From the NCBI GenBank assembly GCA_035623075.1, contig DASPUC010000022.1, positions 1-64,000 on the forward strand: a stretch of 64,000 nt of DNA, read 5' to 3'. This DNA is from Nitrospiraceae bacterium (GTDB taxonomy: Bacteria; Nitrospirota; Nitrospiria; Nitrospirales; Nitrospiraceae). The notes below the pieces were generated by a model, which saw nothing but the letters and a program-made list of their open reading frames with translations, ran no database searches and had not been told where the DNA came from. A program made the translations under genes and the position numbers. This document shows positions 45,118 to 54,305 of the stretch, one piece after another (the first letter of the stretch is position 1; each line of letters begins with the position of its first letter).

Positions 45118-45819
45118 ATGTCGGCATCCATACGAGCACATCCCTCAGAAAACGTCACGATCCGCTCCGGTCGCGTTCGGCTGGACGGTATCTTGGGAAT
45201 GCCCGAGGCGCCACTCGGTGTTGTCTTGTTCGCCCATGGGAGCGGCAGCGGACGCTTCAGTCCACGGAACAACTTTGTGGCCCGGCAGCTGCAAGATGGC
45301 TCTCTCGCGACCCTTCTCATCGATTTGCTCGATCCCATGGAATCAGAGGATCGCCACAAGGTTTTCGACATCGGTCTGCTCGCAGACCGTCTCCTGCTGG
45401 CCAAAGCGTGGCTCGCTCACGATCCCCGCACCGCACATCTTCGGATCGGCTACTTCGGCGCCAGCACAGGAGCGGGTGCAGCCTTGCAAGCAGCCGCTTG
45501 CGATCCCGCCATGATCGCGGCTGTCGTTTCCCGAGGAGGGCGACCTGACTTGGCTGAGCCTTACCTCTCCAAGGTCACCGCCCCTACGCTTCTGATCGTC
45601 GGTGGCGACGACGAGCCGGTGATCGACATGAATCGAGAAGCTTACGCGTTGCTTCGATGCGAGAAGGAATTCGTCATCGTGCCAGGCGCGACGCACTTGT
45701 TCGAAGAACCTGGAACGCTCGAACAGGTCGCCGACCAGGCGCGCCAGTGGTTCCAGCGCCATCTTGCGCAGCCTTCTCCACGATCTCCCCGGACAGCAGG
45801 AAAGGAGTCCTCCCGATGA
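45118..45819 (+). CDS. dienelactone-hydrolase-like alpha/beta hydrolase, 233 aa
   Basis: Alpha/beta hydrolase fold: oxyanion FAHGSGSG, nucleophile Ser in GASTGAG (about residue 118), acid in VGGDDEPV and His in GATHLF. All three catalytic residues are visible. Substrate unknown. Its stop overlaps the next ATG (ATGA), coupling it to a tandem Usp. Confidence 0.88.
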   Translation: MSASIRAHPSENVTIRSGRVRLDGILGMPEAPLGVVLFAHGSGSGRFSPRNNFVARQLQDGSLATLLIDLLDPMESEDRHKVFDIGLLADRLLLAKAWLAHDPRTAHLRIGYFGASTGAGAALQAAACDPAMIAAVVSRGGRPDLAEPYLSKVTAPTLLIVGGDDEPVIDMNREAYALLRCEKEFVIVPGATHLFEEPGTLEQVADQARQWFQRHLAQPSPRSPRTAGKESSR

Positions 45820-46679
45820 ATACCCTCTTGGCAGTCGACGGATCAGACTATTCGTATGAGGCCGTCAGGGCTCTAAAATACTTCCGTCGGGCTGACATGC
45901 TCACGGTTCTCCATGTGCTGAATGTCCCGAGGCCGGCTTACCCGATGATGGTCCCGGAAGTCGCCGACGAACTGTATCGCACGGTTGAGAACGGCATGAA
46001 GGAAGACGGTCAGCGGCTCCTGGATCGTATTGAGTCGTTGTTACCTGCCAGCGCCGGCCCTGTTACCAAACGTCTGGAAGTTGGTTCGCCGGCCGAGGTG
46101 ATTGTGAGAGAAGCTGAACAACGGAAGGTGGATTTAATTCTCATGGGAGCTCGCGGCGTGGGCCCCATCAAGGAACAGCTGTTCGGGAGCGTTTCCCATC
46201 GCGTCTTGACCCTGGCCTCGGCCACCACGTGCATCCTGAACGGGCCGCTCAAGGCCCTGCACCACGTGTTGGTTCCGCTCCAAGGTCCATACGACGCAGA
46301 AGCGGCGGTGCGATTCTTTGGCACGAAGCCATTTCGCGACCTCGTGGAGCTCACACTTTTGACCGTGTTTCCGTCGACGACACCGCCGTGGCCGGTCGAC
46401 GCAGTGACGGCGGCATCCATGGAGAAGCAGGGGCTGGAGAGCGCTAAGAACTTCCTCGACGCCATCGCCCCGAAGCTCACCGCACTCGGGTACAAGACAC
46501 GAACACTCGCCGTGTTGGGGGCTCCGGCGACGATGATCCTACGCGAAGCGTCGAAACTGAAGCCCGATCTGATCGTCACGGGCACGCATGGACACAAGGG
46601 GCTCTCGCGGTTCGTGTTTGGCAGCGTCGCCCATGCCTTGCTCCACTCAGCCAGCTACCCAGTGCTCGTGTACCGTTAG
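45816..46679 (+). CDS. tandem universal stress protein, 287 aa
   Basis: AAAGGAG before ATG 45816. The first Usp domain starts NTLLAVDGSDYSYEAVRAL; the second ends DLIVTGTHGHKGLSRFVFGS with an intact nucleotide motif. The first domain has GARGVGPIKEQLFGS. Translationally coupled to the hydrolase; convergent with cysC, whose stop it overlaps by four bases. Confidence 0.92.
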   Translation: MNTLLAVDGSDYSYEAVRALKYFRRADMLTVLHVLNVPRPAYPMMVPEVADELYRTVENGMKEDGQRLLDRIESLLPASAGPVTKRLEVGSPAEVIVREAEQRKVDLILMGARGVGPIKEQLFGSVSHRVLTLASATTCILNGPLKALHHVLVPLQGPYDAEAAVRFFGTKPFRDLVELTLLTVFPSTTPPWPVDAVTAASMEKQGLESAKNFLDAIAPKLTALGYKTRTLAVLGAPATMILREASKLKPDLIVTGTHGHKGLSRFVFGSVAHALLHSASYPVLVYR

Positions 46680-47215
46680 CAGGGAGGGGTGACCATCCGT
46701 TGCAGCACGACCTCAAGAATGAGGTCGGCGGCTCTCTCAGGAGTGGTCTTCGTGCTGTCCACGAGCAAGTCGGGGCTGGCAGGCGCTTCATAGGGCTCTT
46801 GCAGGCCGGGAACCGTCGAGGACTCGCCACGCGCTCCCTTGCGATAGGTCCCCTTTTTATCGCGCTCCATACACACATTGAGCGGGCAGTTGACCGCGAT
46901 CTCGAGGAAGCGAGGAATCAAGCGGCGCGCAAACTCGCGATAGGCGCGACGGTTGGCCGTGGCGTCGAAGACGACCGTGACCCCATGAGCCACCAACCGG
47001 GCCCCGAGGAACGCCAGCGTACGATAGAATTGGTCCCGCTCGGCCTGGGAATACGTGGGGACCGGCGTGACGACTCGGCGGACAACATCCGACTCTAAGA
47101 CCTCGACAGTGAGACCGAGTTCTTGGAGCTTTGGTTTCAAGGCCTCGACGATCGAGCTTTTCCCCGAAGCCGGCAATCCGGTGACCCAGACGGCGAAAGC
47201 TTGATGTTGTGTCAT
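46676..47215 (-). CDS. cysC: adenylylsulfate (APS) kinase, 179 aa
   Basis: Makes PAPS from APS and ATP. Walker A GLPASGKSS (about residue 13), LESDVVRRVVTP as the APS-site DGD-like segment, FDATANRRAYREFAR and CPLNVCMERD. The usual LDGD is LESD, a mild change. No ATP sulfurylase or PAPS reductase is adjacent, so its use in sulfation or assimilation is not fixed by context. Confidence 0.88.
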   Translation of the reverse strand: MTQHQAFAVWVTGLPASGKSSIVEALKPKLQELGLTVEVLESDVVRRVVTPVPTYSQAERDQFYRTLAFLGARLVAHGVTVVFDATANRRAYREFARRLIPRFLEIAVNCPLNVCMERDKKGTYRKGARGESSTVPGLQEPYEAPASPDLLVDSTKTTPERAADLILEVVLQRMVTPPC

Positions 47216-47224
47216 TTCATGACC

Positions 47225-47300
47225 CGCCTGGCGAGAGGCACGAGGCGAGAGGCCAGGGTAAGATAATTCTTCCTTTCACCTCTCGCTTCTACCCCCCCGC
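47225..47300. repeat. GGCGAGAGG-type intergenic repeat
   Basis: Units GGCGAGAGGC and GGCGAGAGGCC, with an opposing CACCTCTCGC, form a possible hairpin. The same units occur around 48490-48675. Confidence 0.5.
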
Positions 47301-47313
47301 TTTTAGCCCACCG

Positions 47314-48435
47314 TTATGCGGAACAATACTCATTAACACGAGAAGGGTCGAACCGCGGCTCGTCCAGCACATTCTGGATGAAGCGGAAAATGGATCGACG
47401 CACGTCGACAGACAACTTGGGATACCAGACCGGGCTTGCTAGGACCAACCCGCGAAACGCGAAAAAGGGTGCCGCAGTTTCCGTCACAGCCTGATCGCCG
47501 CTGGCCTCGCAATAGATATCCCAGAACGACCTGAAAACACGTTCCAATGCTCCCTCAAGTTTTCCTGACCGACAGAGCGAGAAGAACAGGTAATTGATGC
47601 TCATCGACGTGACATCATCGGCCGGCTCCCCCCACTCTCCTCGTGACCGATCCAACACCGAGAAGGCGGCGCCTCGCCGAAACAACACATTCCACGGGTG
47701 GAAATCCCCATGGACTTGCGACAATCTGTCGGTCCGCTTGCGCAAACGCCACCGCCAGCGGTTGCATGCCTCCTCGATCGTGCGCAACAGCTCCTCCGTG
47801 ATGAATTCGAAGCGCGCCGGATAACTGTCGGTCAGGCCCATGATGCATTCACCGTGACCGATCAGCTCCCGCAGGCGCCGCCTGTAGAGATCAGGATCCC
47901 GCCGTTTCTTGCGATGGATCATCGCCAAATACCGCGCTAAGGTTTCCGTTCTCCGACGATCGAGTGTCGGGACCGATGCCTCCTGCGCCAGTCGTTCAAG
48001 GTCCACGTGATAGCTCGTGCCCTCTTCCCACTGGGTGAGCACGAACAACTCCTCCGCCTTGGCGATGGAGAAGAGTGTTCCTTTCACCGCAAAGGCGCCA
48101 ACATCCAAGGCCTTCACGTGATGAGGAAGCCGTCCATACGAATGAAAATCCCATAATATCGCCTGCGCTCGATCAGCCATGTGCTCATGACCAAACGGGC
48201 CGGGACTCATTGTTTCAAGCACGGCAGACCTGAGGGTACGGCCCACTCGAAACGTGACTTTGATCGGCGCCCCATAACCGTATTGCTTGTACAACCCTTT
48301 CGAGCTTTCTTTGCCGATCAGACCGTACGACACGACGGTGGCACGCCGGCCAAACCGGTCTCGGAGGTACCGTTCAAGCGACTGTTTCGTCAAAGTAGGC
48401 ATCACGGGTGGTGCACGCAAGTCATGTTCCAACAT
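47314..48435 (-). CDS. APH-family phosphotransferase/kinase, 373 aa
   Basis: Protein-kinase-like fold of the aminoglycoside phosphotransferase family. The catalytic loop QVHGDFHPWNVLF (about residue 245) and metal loop VLDRSRGEWGEPADDV are clear. The N-lobe has a glycine-containing SYGLIGKESSKG. Members phosphorylate small molecules or sugars; the target is unknown and antibiotic resistance should not be assumed. The start is uncertain (ATG 48435 or 48402). Confidence 0.82.
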   Translation of the reverse strand: MLEHDLRAPPVMPTLTKQSLERYLRDRFGRRATVVSYGLIGKESSKGLYKQYGYGAPIKVTFRVGRTLRSAVLETMSPGPFGHEHMADRAQAILWDFHSYGRLPHHVKALDVGAFAVKGTLFSIAKAEELFVLTQWEEGTSYHVDLERLAQEASVPTLDRRRTETLARYLAMIHRKKRRDPDLYRRRLRELIGHGECIMGLTDSYPARFEFITEELLRTIEEACNRWRWRLRKRTDRLSQVHGDFHPWNVLFRRGAAFSVLDRSRGEWGEPADDVTSMSINYLFFSLCRSGKLEGALERVFRSFWDIYCEASGDQAVTETAAPFFAFRGLVLASPVWYPKLSVDVRRSIFRFIQNVLDEPRFDPSRVNEYCSA

Positions 48436-48489
48436 CGGCAAGGCACGTGGTCTGAAGCAAGGGGTAAGGACCAAGAGAGCAACCATTCG

Positions 48490-48675
48490 ATTCCGAGCCC
48501 TTAGCCCCTCGCGTCTCGCCTCTTGCCCGTTCTTCAACTGGTGCATTGGGCTTCACCCGGCAATCACCCATTGAGGCAAAATGCGACACACACGTGAGGC
48601 GAGAGGTGCGAGGCCAGAGGCTAGAGGCTCAATTTTCTTGCCCCTTGCCTTTCGCCTCTTGCCTCGCTCCCCGTT
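48490..48675. repeat. intergenic GAGGCGAGAG / CCTCTTGCCTC repeats
   Basis: Inverted and tandem units (CTCGCGTCTCGCCTCTTGCC; GAGGCGAGAGGTGCGAGG; CTTTCGCCTCTTGCCTCG) lie between two divergent genes. Similar to 47225-47300, so a local repeat family. Confidence 0.55.
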
Positions 48676-48740
48676 TCGAAGTCGGCACATCGTTTGCTGA
48701 TCTCCCTTGTCGGAATGTCGTGTCCTCGAAAGGAGGCGAG

Positions 48741-49292
48741 ATGCAACTGCAGATCGAAAGCCGTAATGTCGGCATGACCCCGCGATGGAAAAAGGAAATT
48801 GAATCCCGTATGGAGGCACTCGCACGAGGATATGAGGATATCCTTCATGGACGAGTCACCTTGACCAAGAATTCCCACCATAAGAAACAGGCGCATGTGG
48901 CCGAGGCTCTCGTCGTCGTGTCACTTCCACGACGCCGGACCTTGACGGCACGCAAAGAGGACAAGACGTTTGAAGAGGCGATTCGAGCAGCGTTCGATGC
49001 CGTTTCGATCGAACTGCGTAAGTTTCGAGAGAAACGAAAAAGCAAAGAGGTGCGAACCTCCCCCGTTCCCCCATTTCGCGGTGTGGTGTGTAAGCTGTTC
49101 CCGAAGGAACGTTATGGGTTCATCCTGAAGGAAGGAGGCGGAGAGGTCTATTTTCACCAGAATGCCCTGCAGGGGTTGGCGTTCGATCAGTTAGAAGATG
49201 GCATGGAAGTCGTCCTCAACATCGAAGAGGGAAAAGAAGGACTTCAAGCCACCGCCGTTCATCCTCTCCCCGTTATTCGGATGCAAGACTGA
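48741..49292 (+). CDS. hpf: ribosome hibernation factor fused to cold-shock domain, 183 aa
   Basis: AAGGAGG precedes ATG 48741. Residues 1-105 match HPF/sigma-54 modulation proteins (MQLQIESRNVGMTPRWKKEI, then DKTFEEAIRAAFDAV), which bind the 30S A/P site. Residues about 115-175 form a cold-shock-like RNA-binding domain: GVVCKLFPKERYGFI then VYFHQNAL. Fusion of these two is known in some bacteria. It lies two bases upstream of the LonB-like gene, so a stress operon is likely. Confidence 0.9.
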   Translation: MQLQIESRNVGMTPRWKKEIESRMEALARGYEDILHGRVTLTKNSHHKKQAHVAEALVVVSLPRRRTLTARKEDKTFEEAIRAAFDAVSIELRKFREKRKSKEVRTSPVPPFRGVVCKLFPKERYGFILKEGGGEVYFHQNALQGLAFDQLEDGMEVVLNIEEGKEGLQATAVHPLPVIRMQD

Positions 49293-49294
49293 TC

Positions 49295-51721
49295 ATGACT
49301 GTCGACAAGTTCAAGCTCCCCGTATCGATGCTCTCGCCCGCCGTCGACCCAGGACGGCTGGGGTTCGAAGACACTAGTGAGTTGGAGCCGCTGAGCGAGA
49401 CCATCGGACAAGCGCGAGCCGTCGAGGCCCTGGAGTTCGGGCTGCAGATGAAAAGCGCAGGATTCAATATCTACGTGTCCGGTCCGCTCGGCACCGGCAA
49501 GGGCACCTTGGTCCGACAGATGGTCAAACGAATGGCGGAAATCGGCACAGCACCCCCCGACTGGTGTTACGTCAACAATTTCCAGGACCCCTCCCGCCCC
49601 CAGTGCCTCTCATTTCCAGCCGGACAGGGCTGTGCATTCAAGCGGGAAATGGCCGCTTTCGTTGAGGGTCTACGGAACGACATCCCCGCTGCATTCGAGA
49701 GCAAACCGTATCTCGACGAGAAAGCCAAGATCACGGAGGAGACCGAGTCGAAGAAGAAATCGCTTTTCCACGATCTGACGAAGTTGAGCCTCGCCCGAGG
49801 ATTCGGGTTCGAGGAAACTCCGATGGGATTTGGACTCGCCCCCCTCAAAGACGGACATCCAATGACAGAGGAGGAGATGGAGGCCTTGACTGAGCAACAA
49901 CAGAAGGAGCTCTCCGAACAACGCAAATCCCTGGAAAGCGAGATCCGCGAATTCCATGTCCGCATCCATGCCGTAGAGAAAGACGCCGATCAACGTAAGC
50001 GCCAGCTCGATCGCCAACTCGTCGCCAAGGTGATGCAGGGCCGTTATGAAACGCTCCGCCGTTCCTATCCGGATCACACGGAGGCGCTCTCGTACCTTGA
50101 GCGAGTTCAGCAGGATGTCGTCCATCACTACAAAGATTTTCTTCCGCGCGAAGGGCCGGCGCTGACCATTCCAGGATTTGAGCCGTTCCGTCGCGCGGAC
50201 ATGACACGGTATGAGGTGAATGTGATCGTCGACCACGACCCAAAGCACGGAGCCCCGGTGATCGACGAATCGCACCCGACCTATACGAATCTGATCGGAA
50301 AGATCGAACGCCGGGCTCACATGGGCGTGATGTATACGGACTTTACCGAGATCCGGGCCGGAGCCCTGCTCCACGCCAACGGCGGCTATCTAATCCTGAA
50401 CGCCATGGACCTGCTCCGTCAGCCCTTCTCCTGGGATGCGTTGAAGCGAGCGATCAAGACCGGCGAGGCGAAAATCGAAGATCCTGGTGAGTTCTACGGT
50501 TTCTCCACCGCAGGACTGAGGCCTGAGCCGATTCCCGTTCAAGTCAAAGTCATTCTCGTCGGACATCCTCTGCTGTTTCACCTCTTACAGGCATATGAAG
50601 AAGACTTTCCCAAGATTTTCAAGGTCAAGGCGGACTTTGACGTCGAAGTCGACCGGAACGATCGCCTCGACCGCCAGTATGCCAACTTCATCGCGAAACT
50701 TTGCCGTGAAGAAGGTCTGCCTCACTTCGGCGCGGATGCCGTCGCGGAAGTGATTCGTCAGGGTGTTCGGTTCGCCGATCGTCATGATCGCCTGTCACTC
50801 CGCTTCAGCCTCGTGAGCGATTTAATCCGAGAAGCGGGCTACTGGGCCAAGAAAAGCGGGCATTCGTTCGCCACGCGCGGCGATGTCGAGACCGCGGCTG
50901 CACATAAACGTCATCGGTCGAACTTGGTGGAACACTGGGTTCAGGACGAGATCCGCGAGGGCACCGTGATGGTGGATCTGGACGGAGAGGTCGTAGGCCA
51001 AGTGAACGGGCTCTCAGTGCATCAACTCGGCGACTACGCCTTCGGCCGGCCGACCAGGATTACCGCCCGCACCTATGTCGGAACGAAGGGCGTCATCGAT
51101 ATCCAACGCGAAGCCGAGCTCGCCGGTCACGTTCACAGCAAGGGTGTGATGACCTTAGCCGGCTACCTCGCCGGAAAGTTCGCCGGGACTCATCCCTTTG
51201 CCTTATCGGCGACGCTCACGTTCGAGCAAACCTATTCGGAAGTGGAAGGAGACAGTGCGGCCGTCGCAGAACTGGCCGCCATTCTTTCCAGTCTCGCCGA
51301 TCTTCCCATTCGACAATGGTTGGCGGTCACGGGTTCCGTCAACCAATTGGGCGAGGTCCAGCCGATCGGCGGAGTGAACGAGAAAATCGAAGGGTTCTTC
51401 GAGTCTTGTGCGGGACGAGGGCTTACGGGAAAACAAGGCGTTATTATTCCCGCCCGCAACACCAAGCACCTTGCACTGCGACGTGATGTCGTGGAAGCGG
51501 TGGAATCCGGACGATTCACGGTCTATGGGGTGAATACGATTGAGGAGGCCATCGAACTGCTGACTGGCCTTCCCGCCGGCCAGCGAGGTCTCGAAGGAGA
51601 ATATCCGTCCGACACAGTCTACGGGCGGGCGGCACAGCGGCTCGTGGAACTCGCGCAGGCCGTCGCCGAGTGGAGCGACAGCGAATCGAAATCGGAAGGA
51701 CACATCATCCGCGAGCCCTAG
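49295..51721 (+). CDS. LonB-like ATP-dependent protease, 808 aa
   Basis: AAA+ protease of the YcbZ/LonB-like group. N-terminal Walker A GPLGTGKGT (about residue 70). A long helical insert (about 130-260, EEEMEALTEQQQKELSEQRK) is typical of this branch. Sensor region LPHFGADAVAEVIR. C-terminal Lon protease domain with Ser in EGDSAAVAEL and Lys in GVNEKIEGF, an intact Ser-Lys dyad. Cytosolic degradation of selected proteins is expected. ATG 49295 follows the HPF gene directly. Confidence 0.92.
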   Translation: MTVDKFKLPVSMLSPAVDPGRLGFEDTSELEPLSETIGQARAVEALEFGLQMKSAGFNIYVSGPLGTGKGTLVRQMVKRMAEIGTAPPDWCYVNNFQDPSRPQCLSFPAGQGCAFKREMAAFVEGLRNDIPAAFESKPYLDEKAKITEETESKKKSLFHDLTKLSLARGFGFEETPMGFGLAPLKDGHPMTEEEMEALTEQQQKELSEQRKSLESEIREFHVRIHAVEKDADQRKRQLDRQLVAKVMQGRYETLRRSYPDHTEALSYLERVQQDVVHHYKDFLPREGPALTIPGFEPFRRADMTRYEVNVIVDHDPKHGAPVIDESHPTYTNLIGKIERRAHMGVMYTDFTEIRAGALLHANGGYLILNAMDLLRQPFSWDALKRAIKTGEAKIEDPGEFYGFSTAGLRPEPIPVQVKVILVGHPLLFHLLQAYEEDFPKIFKVKADFDVEVDRNDRLDRQYANFIAKLCREEGLPHFGADAVAEVIRQGVRFADRHDRLSLRFSLVSDLIREAGYWAKKSGHSFATRGDVETAAAHKRHRSNLVEHWVQDEIREGTVMVDLDGEVVGQVNGLSVHQLGDYAFGRPTRITARTYVGTKGVIDIQREAELAGHVHSKGVMTLAGYLAGKFAGTHPFALSATLTFEQTYSEVEGDSAAVAELAAILSSLADLPIRQWLAVTGSVNQLGEVQPIGGVNEKIEGFFESCAGRGLTGKQGVIIPARNTKHLALRRDVVEAVESGRFTVYGVNTIEEAIELLTGLPAGQRGLEGEYPSDTVYGRAAQRLVELAQAVAEWSDSESKSEGHIIREP

Positions 51722-51750
51722 ACATTATTGATCCACGATTGAGGCACCAC

Positions 51751-51915
51751 ATGCCCATGTACGACTACAAATGCTTGGACTGCGGGAAAGAATCCTTGGT
51801 TGTGCTGACGCTGAAAGAACACGAACGGGGTGAGGTAACCTGCCCGGCCTGCGGCAGTAAAAAGATGAAACAACTCTATACTCCGTTCATCGCCCATACG
51901 ACGAAGAAAAGCTAG
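51751..51915 (+). CDS. FmdB-type zinc-ribbon protein, 54 aa
   Basis: ATG 51751 begins MPMYDYKCLDCGKE, the FmdB/CxxC_CxxC start, with the second knuckle CPACGSKK. Zinc-binding regulatory-type protein of unknown role. It ends with THTKKS-like basic residues. Nine bp before the cytochrome gene. Confidence 0.85.
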   Translation: MPMYDYKCLDCGKESLVVLTLKEHERGEVTCPACGSKKMKQLYTPFIAHTTKKS

Positions 51916-51924
51916 GAGTCGCTC

Positions 51925-52302
51925 ATGCGCGTTTTTTATTCCGCCATACCGGCCGTCATCGTCTTCATGATAGGTCTGACCGCTGCGCTACGGCCTTCGC
52001 TCCTCCACGGTCAAGACTTTCCTTCCGACATGGCTCGCGGCAAAGCCGTCTATGAACGACATTGTCAGCGCTGTCATGGCGCAGGTGGATGGGGCGACGG
52101 ACCGGAGGCGGCGGAGCTTAAAGTCCGGCCGGCGAACTTTCATGCGTTTCGGTCGTTCCTCAAATCAGACGAGGAGTTGCTCCGGACCATCGAGCACGGC
52201 GTCGTGTTCAGTCCCATGCATGCGTGGCGAGGCCAGTTGAGCGACGGAGAAATGCAGGACGTGGTGGCCTACATCAGGTTGCTTTCGCAGCAAGGGCGGT
52301 GA
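51925..52302 (+). CDS. class I c-type cytochrome, 125 aa
   Basis: Signal peptide to about residue 29 (LLHGQD), haem site CQRCH (about residue 49), distal Met likely in SPMHAW, and final MQDVVAYIRLL helix. Same layout as the cytochrome at 29573, which lies in the putative island. AGGAG precedes ATG 51925. A periplasmic electron carrier is inferred. Confidence 0.92.
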   Translation: MRVFYSAIPAVIVFMIGLTAALRPSLLHGQDFPSDMARGKAVYERHCQRCHGAGGWGDGPEAAELKVRPANFHAFRSFLKSDEELLRTIEHGVVFSPMHAWRGQLSDGEMQDVVAYIRLLSQQGR

Positions 52303-52342
52303 CAGTATTGAATGACGGGATGGACCGGAGCACGCCTATCGT

Positions 52343-52924
52343 ATGGAGCCCCTCACTGCCGGCGATGCGTTGCTGATTGCCGATATCCAGAACGACTTTC
52401 TCCCTGGTGGAGCGTTGGGCATCAGCGGCGGGGACGAGATCATTCCCGCATTATTGACCTATATTCATCGATTCCATTCGAGAGCGCTCCCGATTTTTCT
52501 GTCGCGCGATTGGCACCCGCCCAACCACTGCTCGTTTCGGAATCGCGGAGGACCATGGCCGATCCATTGCGTGGCCGGATCGCCCGGATCACTCCCCCCA
52601 CAGACGTTTGAAGCACCGTGCTCAGCTGTCATCATCTACAAGGCGATCGATGCGGACCAGGAGGCCTATTCGGCCTTTCACAACACCCCATTACAACGCC
52701 ACTTGCGCGCGATCGGTGTGCACCGCCTGTTCATCGGAGGACTGGCCACCGACTATTGTGTGCTGAACACGGTCAAAGACGCTCGCGCCTTGGGCTACGA
52801 CGTCGGCCTGCTGATGGACGGTGTCAAAGCGGTCAACCTCCGGACGGACGACGGCCAAAAGGCCGAGCAGGAAATGATCCGCCTCGGTGCAGTACCGATC
52901 CGGCTGGAGAACCTTCCGGCATGA
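52343..52924 (+). CDS. pncA: nicotinamidase, 193 aa
   Basis: Deamidates nicotinamide to nicotinate. Catalytic triad: Asp in ADIQNDF (about residue 14), Lys in IIYKAID and Cys in ATDYCVLNT (about residue 137). Metal ligands include DWHPPNH. Four-base overlap with pncB gives a compact NAD-salvage operon. Confidence 0.92.
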   Translation: MEPLTAGDALLIADIQNDFLPGGALGISGGDEIIPALLTYIHRFHSRALPIFLSRDWHPPNHCSFRNRGGPWPIHCVAGSPGSLPPQTFEAPCSAVIIYKAIDADQEAYSAFHNTPLQRHLRAIGVHRLFIGGLATDYCVLNTVKDARALGYDVGLLMDGVKAVNLRTDDGQKAEQEMIRLGAVPIRLENLPA

Positions 52925-54255
52925 ATCCCTCCACGAGCGCGCTCCTGACCGATCTCTATCAACTCACGATGGTTCAAGCCTATCTCGACCGCGAGATGGA
53001 GGAAGAAGCCGTCTTCGAGTTTTTCGTGCGACGACTCCCGCCCAATCGGCAGTTTCTCATCGCCGCCGGCCTGGAGCAGGTGCTGGCATTCCTGTCCGAC
53101 CTGCACGTCACCTCGGAGGAATTGTCCTGGCTCGAGCAGACGGGTCGCTTCTCACCGAAACTCCTCCGCTATCTCGAAACGCTACGATTCACCGGCGGCG
53201 TAGATGCCATGCCGGAGGGCACGCTCTTCTTCCCGAACGAGCCGATTCTCCGAGTCGTCGCACCGATCCCTCTGGCCCAGCTGGTCGAAACTCGCATCAT
53301 GAATCTGCTTAACTTTCAGACGTTGATCGCCTCGAAGGCCGTACGATCCGTGCTGGTTGCAGGGGGGAAGCCGATCATCGATTTTGGACTGAGACGAGCC
53401 CACGGCGCCGAAGCAGGACTCCTCGCCGCCCGCGCGAGCTACCTCGCTGGTTTCGCCGGAACCGCCACAGTGCTCGCCGGAATGGAGTACGGGATTCCGA
53501 TCTACGGCACCATGGCCCATTCGTTTGTCCAGGCGCACAAGGATGAGACGACTGCATTCGAGCATTTTGCCCACGCGCAGCCGGACAACGTGGTGCTTCT
53601 CATCGACACCTATGACACGGAAGCTGCCGCGCACCGAGTGGTGGCACTCGCGCCGGAATTGAAGAAAAAGGGCATCCCTGTCAAAGGTGTGCGATTGGAC
53701 AGTGGCGATCTGGCCGACCATGCGAGAAAAGTTCGACGTATCCTGGACGAGGGCGGACTTCGTGAGGCTCAGATTCTTGCGAGTGGCAATCTCGACGAGT
53801 ACCGACTGCAGGCACTCGTGGGAACTGGAGCACCGATCGACAGCTTTGCCGTCGGCACGGCCATGACCACCTCATCGGACGCGCCGTCATTGGACTGTGC
53901 CTATAAACTTCAGGAATATGCCGGCAGGCCCTGCCGAAAACGTTCGGAAGGCAAAGCCACCTGGCCTGGCCGCAAACAGGTCTATCGACAGTACAGCGAT
54001 AACCGGCATCTCGGTCATGATGTGGTCACTACTCTGAACGATCCGCAAACAGGCGAGCCGCTCTTGCAGCCGGTGATGAAGGCTGGCCATTGCATCTCGC
54101 CGTCTCCTGCCCTGCCGGAAATCAGGCATCAGGTTCAGGTTCAACTCACACAATTGCCCGATCAACTGAGACGGCTGGAAGCGGGAGCGCCCTATGAGGT
54201 CCAAATTTCGCAGGCGCTTCAGTCACTCGCCGAACGAGTGGATCAATGTGTCTAG
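52921..54255 (+). CDS. pncB: nicotinate phosphoribosyltransferase, 444 aa
   Basis: Converts nicotinate and PRPP to nicotinate mononucleotide. Start LLTDLYQLTMVQAYLDR, DFGLRRAHGAEAGL, the active-site-region AHSFVQAH and the PRPP-side VRLDSGDLADHARKVR are all typical. ATG 52921 overlaps pncA. Full length. Feeds the NAD pool used by the formate dehydrogenase nearby, among others. Confidence 0.93.
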   Translation: MNPSTSALLTDLYQLTMVQAYLDREMEEEAVFEFFVRRLPPNRQFLIAAGLEQVLAFLSDLHVTSEELSWLEQTGRFSPKLLRYLETLRFTGGVDAMPEGTLFFPNEPILRVVAPIPLAQLVETRIMNLLNFQTLIASKAVRSVLVAGGKPIIDFGLRRAHGAEAGLLAARASYLAGFAGTATVLAGMEYGIPIYGTMAHSFVQAHKDETTAFEHFAHAQPDNVVLLIDTYDTEAAAHRVVALAPELKKKGIPVKGVRLDSGDLADHARKVRRILDEGGLREAQILASGNLDEYRLQALVGTGAPIDSFAVGTAMTTSSDAPSLDCAYKLQEYAGRPCRKRSEGKATWPGRKQVYRQYSDNRHLGHDVVTTLNDPQTGEPLLQPVMKAGHCISPSPALPEIRHQVQVQLTQLPDQLRRLEAGAPYEVQISQALQSLAERVDQCV

Positions 54256-54305
54256 GTCGTTTCGCCTCGCACGGTTCTTCAACCGGAGAAAGAAGGAGTC
54301 GATAC

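Noticed and set aside
47314-48435. Aminoglycoside-resistance kinase
   Set aside because: Only the general APH fold motifs are visible; no resistance subfamily signature and no resistance context.
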